Shown here: positions 24,007 to 32,423 of the stretch, one piece after another | How positions within the stretch are numbered: the first letter of the stretch is position 1 | Layout: each line of letters starts with the position of its first letter | Assembly (NCBI RefSeq): GCF_024662015.1 | Contig: NZ_CP102480.1 | Span: 4,334,501 to 4,398,500, forward strand | DNA length: 64,000 nucleotides | Origin: Nisaea acidiphila | GTDB lineage: Bacteria > Pseudomonadota > Alphaproteobacteria > Thalassobaculales > Thalassobaculaceae | Direction: 5' to 3' | The notes under the pieces: model-generated | Told to the model about the DNA's origin: nothing | Seen by the model: only the letters and a program-made list of their open reading frames with translations | Database searches by the model: none | Made by a program: the position numbers and the translations under genes

Positions 24007-27000
24007 TCACACAATATCGTTAATCGAGAGCTCTGAGGGATTTGTCCCGATAAGGGTAATGGTGTCCCCATTGCCGAAATCGAGGATCGTGTTGCCGCTC
24101 TGGTCTGCGCTGGCTATTGCATCGAGCGCAGTCTGGCTTGTGATCCCGAAGCTGGCGTCGAGATCTAGTCTATCAGTTCCGGCGACGAAATCGGTGATCA
24201 CATCGGCATTGTCACCGGTGTTGAACGCGAAGACATCCGCTCCGCCTCCGCCGGTCAGCGTGTCGTCGTCAACACCTCCTGCAATGTAATCGGCGCCACT
24301 ATCGCCGAACAGACTGTCTGACCCGGCGTTTCCGAATATCGTGTCGTTGCCCGTAAAGCCGATCACCGTATCCGCGCCGTTGCCGGCAATGACGACATCC
24401 GACCCGGCATCGTTACTGAACCCGGTTGTGATATGATCGTCGCCGTCTTCGCCGTAGATCGTGTCATCTCCACCGCGGCCGTTGATCGTGTCATTTCCAA
24501 CGCCGCCATAGATGAGGTCGTCGTCGCCTCCCGCGCTTAAATGGTCGTTGCCGGCTTCGCCGTAGAGCGTGTCGTCCCCACCGTAGCCTCGGAGAAGATC
24601 GTCACCGTCGCCGCCATAGAGAAGGTCGTCACCGGCATTGCCTGTGAGGCTGTCATCGCCGTTCCCGCCATAGAGTGTGTCGTTTCCGGAAGCACCGTCG
24701 ATGGTATCGTTTCCGGTGCCGCCATAGACGAGATCGTCACCAGAGTCTCCAGTGTAGGCTTCGCCATCGTCGCCCAGGATTACAGACCCATCCAGGCTCC
24801 GGATCTCTTCAAATCCGTGGAAACGGGAGAAGTCGGACGTTTCGTCGGTGTAGACGATGTCGAAGCCATCTCCTCCGTAGAGTGTATCCGTACCGTCGTC
24901 ATAGAGCACATCGTTCCCGGCTCCGCCATAAAGCGCATCCGCACCGTCGCCTCCGCTGAGCGTGTCGTTGCCGTCGCCGCCAGAGAGGACGTTGGCCTGG
25001 TCGTCTCCGGTCAGCATGTCGTCGTGTGCGGAGCCGATCACGCCCTCGAAGCCGTCGATCGTGTCTCCGGCCGCATCGCCGCCGGAGACGGCGCCGGTCG
25101 ACAGGTCAACCGTAACCGCGGCCGCGGAGCTCTCGTACGACAACATGTCGGTGACGAGGTCGAACGCGTCGGGCAGAGACGGCGACGCGGCTCCGGGCTC
25201 GAACTGGAAGTCGCGGACCTCGAACAGGACCTCTCCAGTTCCCTGACGCGGCCAAGTCTCGCTTGAGGGGTCCCAAGCCACCAAATATGCGGTCGGGTTA
25301 CTTGTATCGATCGAGTCTGCGGGGGCGGTCACCCAGATCTGCTGCCAGCCGTCGCCGAGATCGTTGATCCCGGCTGGAATCCCGACACCGAGATAGTCGA
25401 CGACACCCGTTTCCAGATCGAAGGTCACATCGCTCGGCGCCGAATCCTGAAGATTGAGAATCAGCTCGGAGCGTGAGCCGGCACGCACGACTAGCGAGAC
25501 CGTTACCGTGTCGGAGGTGTCGAAGCCAGATATCGAGAGGGCCAGCTGATGGTATCCGTTGGAGGTGTCGTCCTGCACTTCGTAAACGCCGCCGCCGACA
25601 TCGCTCACCACCAAACCGGTCGGTGTCCAGGCCGTCAGATCGCCACCGCCGGCAGATACGTCTCCGCTCCTGCCGTATAGCTTGTCAGCGCCGATGCCGC
25701 CTTCGATCGTATCCGCACCGTTGCCTCCGCTGAGCGTATCGTTGCCGTCGCCGCCGGAGAGGATGTTGTCTTGGTCGTCTCCGGTCAGCATATCGTCGTA
25801 TGCGGAGCCGATCACGCCGTCGAAGCCGTCGATCGTGTCGCCGGTGGCATCGCCGCCGGAGACGGCGCCGGTCGACAGGTCAACTGTAACCGCGGCTGTG
25901 GAACTCTCGTACGACAGCATGTCGGTGCCGAGGTCGAACGCGTCGGGTAGAGACGGTGAGGTGGCGCCCGGCTCGAACTGGAAGTCGCGAACGTCAAACA
26001 GGACCTCTCCGGTTCCCTGACGCGGCCAAGTCTCGCTTGAGGGGGCCCAAGCCACCAGATGCGCTGTCGGGCTGCTGGTATCCAGATCGTTGGCTGGCAC
26101 CGTTAGCCAAATCTGCTGCCATCCGTCGCCGAGATCGTTGATCCCGGCATCGAACCCGACTCCGAGATAGTCGACAGCGCCTGTTTCCAGATCGAAGGTC
26201 ACGTCGTTCGGGGCAGAGTCCTGAAGGTTCAGAATCAGGTCGGAACGGGAGCCGGCACGCACAACGACCGATACGGTGACCGTATCCGCAATGTCGACCC
26301 CCGATATTGGCAGGGATAGATAGTGGTAACCGTTTACGGAGTCGTCCTGGATTTCATAGATACCATCGCCGGCATCACTCACGACCAAGCCGGTCGCAGT
26401 CCAGGTCGTCAGATCGCCACCGCCGGAGGGAACGTCGTCGCCAGCAGCAGAAAAATCACCTGCTGGGCCGCCGCCGAAGAGTAAGTCTGCACCAGTGCCG
26501 CCTTCGACGGTATCGTCACCATAAGATCCGTAGAGCGTGTCTGCATTAGAGCCGCCCAAAAGAAGGTCATTGCCGTTGCCTGCATGGAGCAGATCAGCTT
26601 CAGAACGGCCGTCTAAGATGTCATTGCCTCCACCGCCACTGAGGATATTGGCGGCTTCGTCGCCGATGAGTGTGTCGTTATGGGCCGAACCGATCACGCC
26701 CTCGAAGCCGTCGATGGTATCGCCTGTGGCATCGCCCCCGGAAACGGTACCGGTCGATAGATCGACAGCAACCGCTGCAGCAGACTCTTCATAAGATAGG
26801 ACATCGATTGAAAACGCTGCGGGATGTGTCGGTTCGGTTGCGCCGGGTTCGAATTGGAAATCCCTTACCTCGAACAGAGTTTGACCGGTTCCTGCACGTG
26901 GCCAAGGTTCGCTGGATGGGTCCCACGGGACCAGATAGATGGTTGGGCTGCTGGTATCCAGATCGTTGGCTGGCACCGTTACCCAGATTTGCTGCCATCC

Positions 27001-27453
27001 GTCGCCGAGATCGTTGATCCCGGCATCGAACCCGACTCCGAGATAGTCTACCGCACCCGTTTCCAGATCGAAGGTTACATCGTTCGGGGCAGAGTCCTGA
27101 ACGTTAAGAATGAGATTCGTACGTGTGTCGGCTCGTACAGCAACGGATACGGTGATTGCATCTGTCGTATCGACGTTAGTTATGTTGTAGCCCATATAAT
27201 AATAGGCGGTTGTCGTTCCGTCCTGAACTGTATAAACGCCGTTTCCGGTATCAGAGACTGAGAGGCTGGCGGATGTCCAGATCGTAAGGTCCTGCCCGCC
27301 CGCAGACAGATCGTTAGCCGCACCATCTGCATTCAGAAGGTCTGACCCAGCGCTGCCAATGATTGTGTCGCTGCCATGACCGCCGTTGATTGTATCGCTA
27401 TCGGAGGACCCGGTTAGCAGATCGCTCCCGCTCGTTCCCGAAATCGTTGCCAT
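24007..27453 (-). CDS. RTX calcium-binding secreted protein with three tandem modules
   Basis: An 1148-residue acidic protein with no N-terminal signal peptide and almost no Cys or Lys, as expected for type I secretion. It starts with a short RTX run (residues 1-45), followed by three copies of a roughly 215-residue module (about 52-265, 344-559, 602-817), each beta-sandwich-like and ending SYE.S.AAV.VDLSTG.VSGGDA.GDTIDGF. Between and after them are GGxGxDxUx nonapeptide repeats, densest at 820-1070. The C-terminus (DVFAFNTGDNADVITDFVAGTDRLDL...) matches the serralysin/hemolysin-type secretion region. AGGAGGG precedes the ATG. No type I secretion genes are adjacent. Probably a surface or adhesive protein; no enzymatic domain is seen. 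Confidence 0.85.
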   Translation of the reverse strand: MATISGTSGSDLLTGSSDSDTINGGHGSDTIIGSAGSDLLNADGAANDLSAGGQDLTIWTSASLSVSDTGNGVYTVQDGTTTAYYYMGYNITNVDTTDAITVSVAVRADTRTNLILNVQDSAPNDVTFDLETGAVDYLGVGFDAGINDLGDGWQQIWVTVPANDLDTSSPTIYLVPWDPSSEPWPRAGTGQTLFEVRDFQFEPGATEPTHPAAFSIDVLSYEESAAAVAVDLSTGTVSGGDATGDTIDGFEGVIGSAHNDTLIGDEAANILSGGGGNDILDGRSEADLLHAGNGNDLLLGGSNADTLYGSYGDDTVEGGTGADLLFGGGPAGDFSAAGDDVPSGGGDLTTWTATGLVVSDAGDGIYEIQDDSVNGYHYLSLPISGVDIADTVTVSVVVRAGSRSDLILNLQDSAPNDVTFDLETGAVDYLGVGFDAGINDLGDGWQQIWLTVPANDLDTSSPTAHLVAWAPSSETWPRQGTGEVLFDVRDFQFEPGATSPSLPDAFDLGTDMLSYESSTAAVTVDLSTGAVSGGDATGDTIDGFDGVIGSAYDDMLTGDDQDNILSGGDGNDTLSGGNGADTIEGGIGADKLYGRSGDVSAGGGDLTAWTPTGLVVSDVGGGVYEVQDDTSNGYHQLALSISGFDTSDTVTVSLVVRAGSRSELILNLQDSAPSDVTFDLETGVVDYLGVGIPAGINDLGDGWQQIWVTAPADSIDTSNPTAYLVAWDPSSETWPRQGTGEVLFEVRDFQFEPGAASPSLPDAFDLVTDMLSYESSAAAVTVDLSTGAVSGGDAAGDTIDGFEGVIGSAHDDMLTGDDQANVLSGGDGNDTLSGGDGADALYGGAGNDVLYDDGTDTLYGGDGFDIVYTDETSDFSRFHGFEEIRSLDGSVILGDDGEAYTGDSGDDLVYGGTGNDTIDGASGNDTLYGGNGDDSLTGNAGDDLLYGGDGDDLLRGYGGDDTLYGEAGNDHLSAGGDDDLIYGGVGNDTINGRGGDDTIYGEDGDDHITTGFSNDAGSDVVIAGNGADTVIGFTGNDTIFGNAGSDSLFGDSGADYIAGGVDDDTLTGGGGADVFAFNTGDNADVITDFVAGTDRLDLDASFGITSQTALDAIASADQSGNTILDFGNGDTITLIGTNPSELSINDIV
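25003..25650 (-). repeat. RTX protein internal module, copy 3
   Basis: Encodes residues 602-817. It keeps the core but with DSAPSDVTFDLETGVVDYLG and GIPAGINDLG where the other two copies have GFDAGINDLG. It is followed directly by the main RTX repeat array. Confidence 0.7.
25777..26424 (-). repeat. RTX protein internal module, copy 2
   Basis: Encodes residues 344-559 with the same core as copies 1 and 3 (DSAPNDVTFDLETGAVDYLG, GDGWQQIWLTVPANDLD, RQGTGEVLFDVRDFQFEPGA). At DNA level it shares long identical stretches with copy 3, for example around the DLSTGAVSGGDA segment, pointing to recent duplication or gene conversion. Confidence 0.7.
26659..27300 (-). repeat. RTX protein internal module, copy 1
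   Basis: Encodes residues 52-265. It carries the conserved core DSAPNDVTFDLETGAVDYLG, then GDGWQQIWVTVPAND and VRDFQFEPGAT. It is the most diverged copy at its N-terminal end (DLTIWTSASLSVSDTG). The order of motifs (FDL.TG, DGW, F.FEPGA.P) resembles small carbohydrate-binding-like beta-sandwich modules of phage tail and spike proteins; that likeness is by eye. Confidence 0.7.
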
Positions 27454-27694
27454 AGTCGCGGCCCTCCTAAGTAAATGGTCACAAATTCAAAATGCCATTA
27501 CCTGGATAGCGTATGTGAGTATGTTTCTCAATAAATGACAGAACAGAGGAATTACAACTAAAGGCGATAGAAAATGACTGGTCTCCGAGCAATTGCTGCG
27601 AGGCACTGCTGCACTGCGGAAAATCCCCTTAACCGGCCGCGCCGGGCTTGCTAGCCTCATAAAAAATTCATCTTCCAGACAGGAGGCTTTCCCC

Positions 27695-28642
27695 GTGTCC
27701 CGCATCCTTACCATCGGCGCCGCCCAGCTCGGCCCGATCGCGCCGGAGGAGTCCCGCGCCAGCGCCGTCAACCGCATGATCGAGCTGCTGAAGCAGGCGG
27801 GCGACCGCGGCTGCAATTTCGTCGTCTTTCCGGAATTGGCGCTGACCACCTTCTTCCCGCGCTATTACGAGGAAGACATCTCGAAGATGGACCGTTACTA
27901 CGAGCGCGAGATGCCGGGGCCGGAGACGCGGCCGCTCTTCGAGGAGGCGTCCAAGCGCGGGATCGGGTTCTATCTCGGCTATGCGGAGCTGACGCCCGAC
28001 GGGCACCGCTACAACACGGCGGTGCTGGTCGACGAGACCGGCAAGGTCACCGGCAAGTACCGCAAGGTGCATCTGCCGGGCCATTCGGAGTACGAGGGCC
28101 AACGGCCGTGGCAGCATCTCGAGAAGCGCTATTTCGAACCGGGCGATCTCGGCTTCGGCGTCTGGCGCCAGCATGGCGGCATCATCGGCATGGCGCTCTG
28201 CAACGACCGGCGCTGGCCCGAGACCTACCGGGTGATGAGCCTGAAGGGCGCCGAACTGATCGTGCTCGGCTACAACACGCCGGACGTGAACACCTCCGCC
28301 TTCGAGCCGAACCATCTCCGCATGTTCCACAACCACCTGACCATGCAGGCCAACGCCTACATGAATTCCTGCTTCGTGGTCGGCACCGCGAAGGCGGGTG
28401 TGGAGGACGGTTGCATGCTGATCGGCGGGTCCTGCATCGCCCAACCCTCGGGCGAGATCGTCAGCCTTGCGACCACGGTCGAGGACGAGCTGATCACCAG
28501 CACGATCGATCTGGACCTCGCCAAGATGGGCAAGGAGACGGTGTTCAACTATGCCCGTCATCGCCGGATAGAGCATTACGGCATCATTGCCAGCCAGACC
28601 GGCGTCGAACTGCCGCCCGAGCTGGCGGACGCGGCGGAATAG
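27695..28642 (+). CDS. N-carbamoyl-D-amino acid hydrolase
   Basis: A 315-residue nitrilase-superfamily enzyme. The catalytic triad is visible: E47 in FPELALTTFFP, K124 in KYRKVHLPG, C169 in CNDRRWPE. The phrases PELALTTFFPR and CNDRRWPETYRV are close to those of Agrobacterium-type D-carbamoylases, which convert N-carbamoyl-D-amino acids to D-amino acids, CO2 and ammonia. Start GTG 27695 has AGGAGG nine bases upstream. It is the logical next step after HydA at 22507 but is separated by the opposing RTX gene. A terminator follows. Confidence 0.88.
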   Translation: MSRILTIGAAQLGPIAPEESRASAVNRMIELLKQAGDRGCNFVVFPELALTTFFPRYYEEDISKMDRYYEREMPGPETRPLFEEASKRGIGFYLGYAELTPDGHRYNTAVLVDETGKVTGKYRKVHLPGHSEYEGQRPWQHLEKRYFEPGDLGFGVWRQHGGIIGMALCNDRRWPETYRVMSLKGAELIVLGYNTPDVNTSAFEPNHLRMFHNHLTMQANAYMNSCFVVGTAKAGVEDGCMLIGGSCIAQPSGEIVSLATTVEDELITSTIDLDLAKMGKETVFNYARHRRIEHYGIIASQTGVELPPELADAAE

Positions 28643-28709
28643 GGGATCACGACCTCGTCAGCTTGGGTGAGGCGCACTTGGCGCTATAGTCCGTGAACCA
28701 TAGATGAAA

Positions 28710-28733
28710 ACCCGCCCGTCGTTTCGGGCGGGT
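28710..28733 (+). terminator. Terminator after the D-carbamoylase gene
   Basis: A perfect 9-bp stem, ACCCGCCCG with CGGGCGGGT, encloses TCGTTT and is followed by CGTTC. It lies 67 bp after the D-carbamoylase stop and 23 bp before the next gene. Confidence 0.7.
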
Positions 28734-28755
28734 CGTTCGAAGGTCCGGAGTTCTC

Positions 28756-29190
28756 ATGCCGCGGTTTGCCCGCTTCACCCTTGCCGCTCTTCTCGTCTGG
28801 CTCGCCGTCATACCGGCCGCGCGTTCAGAAAGCGTCGAACGCATCCGCGTCGAGGGCGAACTGATCGATACCTGGTGCTACGTCACCGAGATCATGTATG
28901 CCCGCGGCTCCGCGCATTACCAGTGCGCGGTCTGGTGCGCGGTCGGCGGCATCCCGGTGAGCATCCGGGCCGCCGACGGGACGCTCTACGTGGTCCTGCG
29001 GATCGAGGACGACACGCAGAATGTCTCCAATCCCGCGGTCGTCAGGATCCAGAGCCATCAGGTGACGGTGGACGGCGACCTGATTCGCCGTGACGGCGTC
29101 AATTACCTGCTGGTGACCCAGGTCGCGGACGACGAGGGGATCGTCGACCTCACGCACGAGAAGTTCGGCATCCAGCCATGGGGGATGTGA
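28756..29190 (+). CDS. Secreted Cys-containing protein, SCO operon gene 1
   Basis: A 144-residue protein with a signal peptide ending PAARS. The mature part begins VERIRVEGELIDTWCYVTEIMYARG, then HYQCAVWCAVGGIPVSI, giving a C...C-x3-C arrangement with a nearby His that looks suited to binding a metal or forming a disulfide. The rest is a small beta-barrel-like domain (YVVLRIEDDTQNVSNPAVVRIQSHQVTVDGDLI), OB-fold-like by pattern. It is followed by a second secreted Cys protein and SCO, so a role in periplasmic copper or redox handling is likely. The exact function is unknown. Confidence 0.72.
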   Translation: MPRFARFTLAALLVWLAVIPAARSESVERIRVEGELIDTWCYVTEIMYARGSAHYQCAVWCAVGGIPVSIRAADGTLYVVLRIEDDTQNVSNPAVVRIQSHQVTVDGDLIRRDGVNYLLVTQVADDEGIVDLTHEKFGIQPWGM

Positions 29191-29192
29191 GC

Positions 29193-29717
29193 ATGATCCG
29201 TCTCTCCGTCCCGTTGCTCGTGCTGTTGTCGTTTCTCTCTGCAGGCCCTGTGGCAGCGGCGCAAAAATGGGGCATCGACGGCGAGATGACGGCGCAGTTC
29301 GAGGCGAAGGTCGTCGATCTTCTGTGCGAGCTCAATGGCGACTGCCCGGCCGGATGCGGTGCCGGCAAGCGCCAGCTCGGACTGCTCCGGGACGATGGAA
29401 GATTGCTGATCGCGGTGAAGAGCAACACGCTCTTCGCGGGGGCGACGCTGGATCTGCTGCCCTATTGCGGGGAGCGTGTCGAGGTCGACGGTCTGATCAT
29501 CACCCACCCGGCGATGGTCATCTACATGCTGCAGAAGCATCGCAGACCCGGAGACGCGGACTGGGTCCAGGCCACCAGTTTCGCGAAGGACTGGAAAAAG
29601 CGGAACGGCTCGCCGGACGCGAAACGCTGGTTCCGGCGCGATCCGGCGGTGAAAGACGTCATCGGGGAGTTTGGCAAGGTCGGGCGCCCGGATCTCGTCC
29701 CGCCGCCGGCCGAATAG
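29193..29717 (+). CDS. Secreted Cys-containing protein, SCO operon gene 2
   Basis: A 174-residue protein, start chosen at ATG 29193 (MIRLSVPLLVLLSFLSAGPVAAA signal peptide), with an in-frame ATG at 29178 as an alternative. The mature part has LLCELNGDCPAGCGAGKRQLGLL, with three closely spaced cysteines, then a short beta domain (LLIAVKSNTLFAGATLDLLPYCGERVEVDGLII) with a fourth. This pattern resembles that of the preceding gene, so both may be small OB-like metal-binding partners. It begins 2 bp after the previous stop and ends 3 bp before SCO. Family not recognised. Confidence 0.7.
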   Translation: MIRLSVPLLVLLSFLSAGPVAAAQKWGIDGEMTAQFEAKVVDLLCELNGDCPAGCGAGKRQLGLLRDDGRLLIAVKSNTLFAGATLDLLPYCGERVEVDGLIITHPAMVIYMLQKHRRPGDADWVQATSFAKDWKKRNGSPDAKRWFRRDPAVKDVIGEFGKVGRPDLVPPPAE

Positions 29718-29720
29718 GTC

Positions 29721-30317
29721 ATGGTTCGTCTCGCGGGCCTCGGCCTCGGTTTCTGTCTTGCTGTCGCGATAGTATTGTTTCCGGTCTTTCCGGCCGGAGC
29801 GGGGGAGCGGCAACTGCCGGCGCTTTTCGGAGGCCCGTTCGAGCTGACGGACGAGACCGGAGCGAGGGTCGGCCCGGAGCATTATTCCGGCCGCTTCATG
29901 CTGGTCTATTTCGGCTATTCCTACTGCCCGGACATCTGCCCGACGGATCTCGCGATCATGGCGGCGGCGCTCGACGAACTCGGGCCTCTCTCCGGTAAAA
30001 TCCAACCGTTGCTGATCACCGTCGATCCGGCCCGCGATACGCCGGAGGGCCTGTTGGCCTTCACCGATGCGTTCCATCCGGACCTGGTCGGTCTCACCGG
30101 CAGCGAGGCGGAGATCGCCGCTGCCGCGCGCGCCTACCGGGTCCATCGCCGCAAGTTCTGGCTTGAGGGCAGCTCGGGCGACGACTATCTCGTCGATCAC
30201 TCGACGCTGACCTACCTGATGGGCCCGGACGGCAGCTTCGTTACCATGTTCCCGCGCGGCACCGGCCCGGAGCGGATGACGGAAGTGCTGCGGAAATATC
30301 TCGCGGGCGGAAGCTAG
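29721..30317 (+). CDS. SCO1/SenC copper chaperone
   Basis: A 198-residue thioredoxin-fold protein. An N-terminal hydrophobic segment (LGLGFCLAVAIVLFPVFPAGA) targets it to the periplasm. The copper site is C69-P-D-I-C73 in YSYCPDICPTDL plus H160 in DYLVDHSTL. SCO proteins deliver copper to, or reduce, the Cu-A site of cytochrome c oxidase, and related enzymes such as nitrous oxide reductase can use similar helpers. It is the last of a three-gene run; no oxidase subunit is nearby, so the client is unknown. Confidence 0.9.
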   Translation: MVRLAGLGLGFCLAVAIVLFPVFPAGAGERQLPALFGGPFELTDETGARVGPEHYSGRFMLVYFGYSYCPDICPTDLAIMAAALDELGPLSGKIQPLLITVDPARDTPEGLLAFTDAFHPDLVGLTGSEAEIAAAARAYRVHRRKFWLEGSSGDDYLVDHSTLTYLMGPDGSFVTMFPRGTGPERMTEVLRKYLAGGS

Positions 30318-30332
30318 CCGCCGCGTCCGAGA

Positions 30333-30947
30333 TCAGTCCGGCCGGTTCATCTCGAAGGTCTCGGCGACGGCGCAATAATCCATATAGCCGAGACGGCCGA
30401 CGGGCTGGTACTTGGTCACGTCGATCCGGCCGTCGGCGACGTATTTCTCGTCGATATGGATGCCGACCACCTCGCCGAGGATCATGCAGTTGCGCGCCGT
30501 GTCGCTGACCGATGGCAGTTCGATGGTGCGCAGATACTTGCATTCGAGATGCACAGGGGCGTCCTTGACCCGGAGCGGTTTCACGAATTCGGACGGCAGG
30601 CCCTCGAGGCCGGCGAACTCCATCTCGTCCTTGCCGTGCGGGAAGTGGATTGCCGTCTGGTTCATCTGTTTCGCCTGCGCGGCGCCGACGATGTTGCAGA
30701 CGAATTCACCGGTCTTCTCGGCATTCATCTGGCTGTCCTTCGGCGAACCATCCGGGCGCGAGCCGCTTGAGAAGATCACGCAGGGCGGGGCCCAGGAGAC
30801 CGCATTGAAGAAGCTGTAGGGCGCGAGGTTGGTGACGCCGTTTTCGTCGACGGTCGAAATCCAGCCGATCGGCCGGGGCGAGATGGTGGCCTTGAACGGA
30901 TCGAAGGTGAAACCGTGATCCTTGTGCTTGCCGGGCTCGAAAAACAT
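30333..30947 (-). CDS. Flavin reductase-like domain protein
   Basis: A 204-residue FMN-binding split-barrel protein of the flavoredoxin/flavin-reductase-like family. It begins MFFEPGKHKDHGF and contains ATISPRPIGWISTVDENGVTNLAPYSFFNAVS, the family hallmark, followed by EFVCNIVGAAQAKQMN and a C-terminal ILGEVVGIHID segment. It likely binds FMN and acts with an unknown partner. It is monocistronic, convergent with SCO by 15 bp and divergent from the glycosyltransferase gene. Confidence 0.87.
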   Translation of the reverse strand: MFFEPGKHKDHGFTFDPFKATISPRPIGWISTVDENGVTNLAPYSFFNAVSWAPPCVIFSSGSRPDGSPKDSQMNAEKTGEFVCNIVGAAQAKQMNQTAIHFPHGKDEMEFAGLEGLPSEFVKPLRVKDAPVHLECKYLRTIELPSVSDTARNCMILGEVVGIHIDEKYVADGRIDVTKYQPVGRLGYMDYCAVAETFEMNRPD

Positions 30948-31054
30948 GCGCCTCGCTCCTCCCTGTCGCGTAAAAGCCCAAGCGGAATGCCATAAAGCGG
31001 AGAAGCGCGCAACGCCGGGCGCCGCAAGGGTCCCATTCCCTAGAAGGCGGGATC

Positions 31055-32377
31055 GTGTTACCGCTCGACATTGGATTTTCACCCGCCGGTGCCAGAGGGG
31101 AAGCGCGCGTTACCTTGTCCATGCCAGACGATGACAGTTCGAGGTTCCTGACGGAGCTGCAGCAGGAATTCGGCAAACCTGAAACGATGGATCGCCTGTT
31201 CCAGACCGTTCTGCCGCACTTGGAAGCCGGAAAGAAGACGCTCGTCTATATCCTTGCCCAGGTCGAGCGCATCGGTCACGCGGCCATGGAGCCGCTTTTC
31301 CTGAAGACGCTCTATGCGGCGAAGTATGACCGCATCGTCATTGTGACCGGGAAGGGTAGCGGCGCGGGGTACAATCCCTTCATTTTGAAATGCATCGGTC
31401 CGGAATTCGTGGTTGTCGAAACCGACGACAAGATTTTGCCGCTGCTCGGGTTCCTGGACAATGCCATCCACGATCTTCAACTGTTCGACCTGTGTCTGGC
31501 CTCCCCGCAACGCCTGATCCGGGAATACGGACGCTATGTGGTCTCCGGCGGGGACATAAGGTTCTTCGAACTTCCGGCATCGATCGAGAAATCCGGGAAC
31601 GAATTCCTGAAACTGGTCGGCAAGCCGGACGGCGCGCCTTTCATTCTACTTCACGTGCGGGAGCCCAGTTATCTGCCCGAGAAGACATTTCACAGATTCC
31701 GCTGCGCCGATGTAGGGGCGTACACGGCGGCGATTCAGGAGTTCGTGTCCGCCGGGTTCTGGGTCTTCAGGATCGGCGACAGCCAGAGCACGCCGCTTGA
31801 GGGATATTCGCACGAGGTCGTCGATATCGTTCGTCACGAGGCTTACAGCAAAGAACTGGACGTGTTCCTCGCGGCGCGATGTGCCTTCGGCTTCAATTAT
31901 GCGTCCGGTCCCGAAGCCCTTTTGCGGGCATTCGGCCGGACCGCCGCGACGGTAAACCTCCATTTCGAACTGCTTCGGCTGCCGCTCCGGTCGGATGTCC
32001 TGCTCTTCAAGCACTATGCCGATATGGAGAGCGGGAAAGTGCTCACTTATCCGGAGATTCTGGACCGTGATGTCCCGGCCATCACGCTCGGGAACAAGCT
32101 TGCCGAAGCAGGAATTGAGATTCGTCAGAACAGCCCCGATGAATTGAGAGACGTCGCACGCCTGATGATAAATTGGCATTCGGGCACACAAGAACGTCTT
32201 TCGGTTGACCCGGAGAAGCTTGAGAGGTTCAGGGCACTGGGCAGAACCTACGAGGTCTCTCTCAAGGAGGACGCGGAAAAGCGGCTGGAGAACCACGATT
32301 TTTATGCTTATGCGCACGACTTCGGCGTTCCGGCACCGTCGGTGCTCGCCCGCGAAGGATATCTGGACCGTCCTTGA
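31055..32377 (+). CDS. TIGR04372-like glycosyltransferase
   Basis: A 440-residue soluble protein. The central segment FILLHVREPSYLPEKTFHRFRCADVGAYTAAIQEFVSAGFWVFRIGDS matches the core of TIGR04372-type glycosyltransferases (LHVRE, then D..Y..A...L...G..V.R.GD). The C-terminal part has the glycine- and acid-rich GPEALLRAFGRT...VNLHFELLRLPL. It probably adds a sugar in surface polysaccharide synthesis, but no other polysaccharide genes are close. Start GTG 31055 has GAAGG seven bases upstream; ATG 31121 is an alternative. Confidence 0.72.
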   Translation: MLPLDIGFSPAGARGEARVTLSMPDDDSSRFLTELQQEFGKPETMDRLFQTVLPHLEAGKKTLVYILAQVERIGHAAMEPLFLKTLYAAKYDRIVIVTGKGSGAGYNPFILKCIGPEFVVVETDDKILPLLGFLDNAIHDLQLFDLCLASPQRLIREYGRYVVSGGDIRFFELPASIEKSGNEFLKLVGKPDGAPFILLHVREPSYLPEKTFHRFRCADVGAYTAAIQEFVSAGFWVFRIGDSQSTPLEGYSHEVVDIVRHEAYSKELDVFLAARCAFGFNYASGPEALLRAFGRTAATVNLHFELLRLPLRSDVLLFKHYADMESGKVLTYPEILDRDVPAITLGNKLAEAGIEIRQNSPDELRDVARLMINWHSGTQERLSVDPEKLERFRALGRTYEVSLKEDAEKRLENHDFYAYAHDFGVPAPSVLAREGYLDRP

Positions 32378-32423
32378 GGTCTGGTTTATCTAGCGCGCTG
32401 GCCGACAGTTCCGGACGTTCATA

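Noticed and set aside
24541-25266. Long rightward open frames opposite the RTX gene
   Set aside because: They are rich in Val/Ser/Arg caused by the complementary strand of Gly/Asp codons and lack ribosome sites and homology.
24007-27453. Regularly spaced short repeats resembling a CRISPR array
   Set aside because: They are GGxGxDxUx-encoding RTX repeats in a continuous coding frame, not identical direct repeats with unique spacers.
30333-31082. Longer start for the flavin reductase at 31082
   Set aside because: The added 45 residues overlap the divergent promoter region and lack homology; ATG 30947 begins the known domain.
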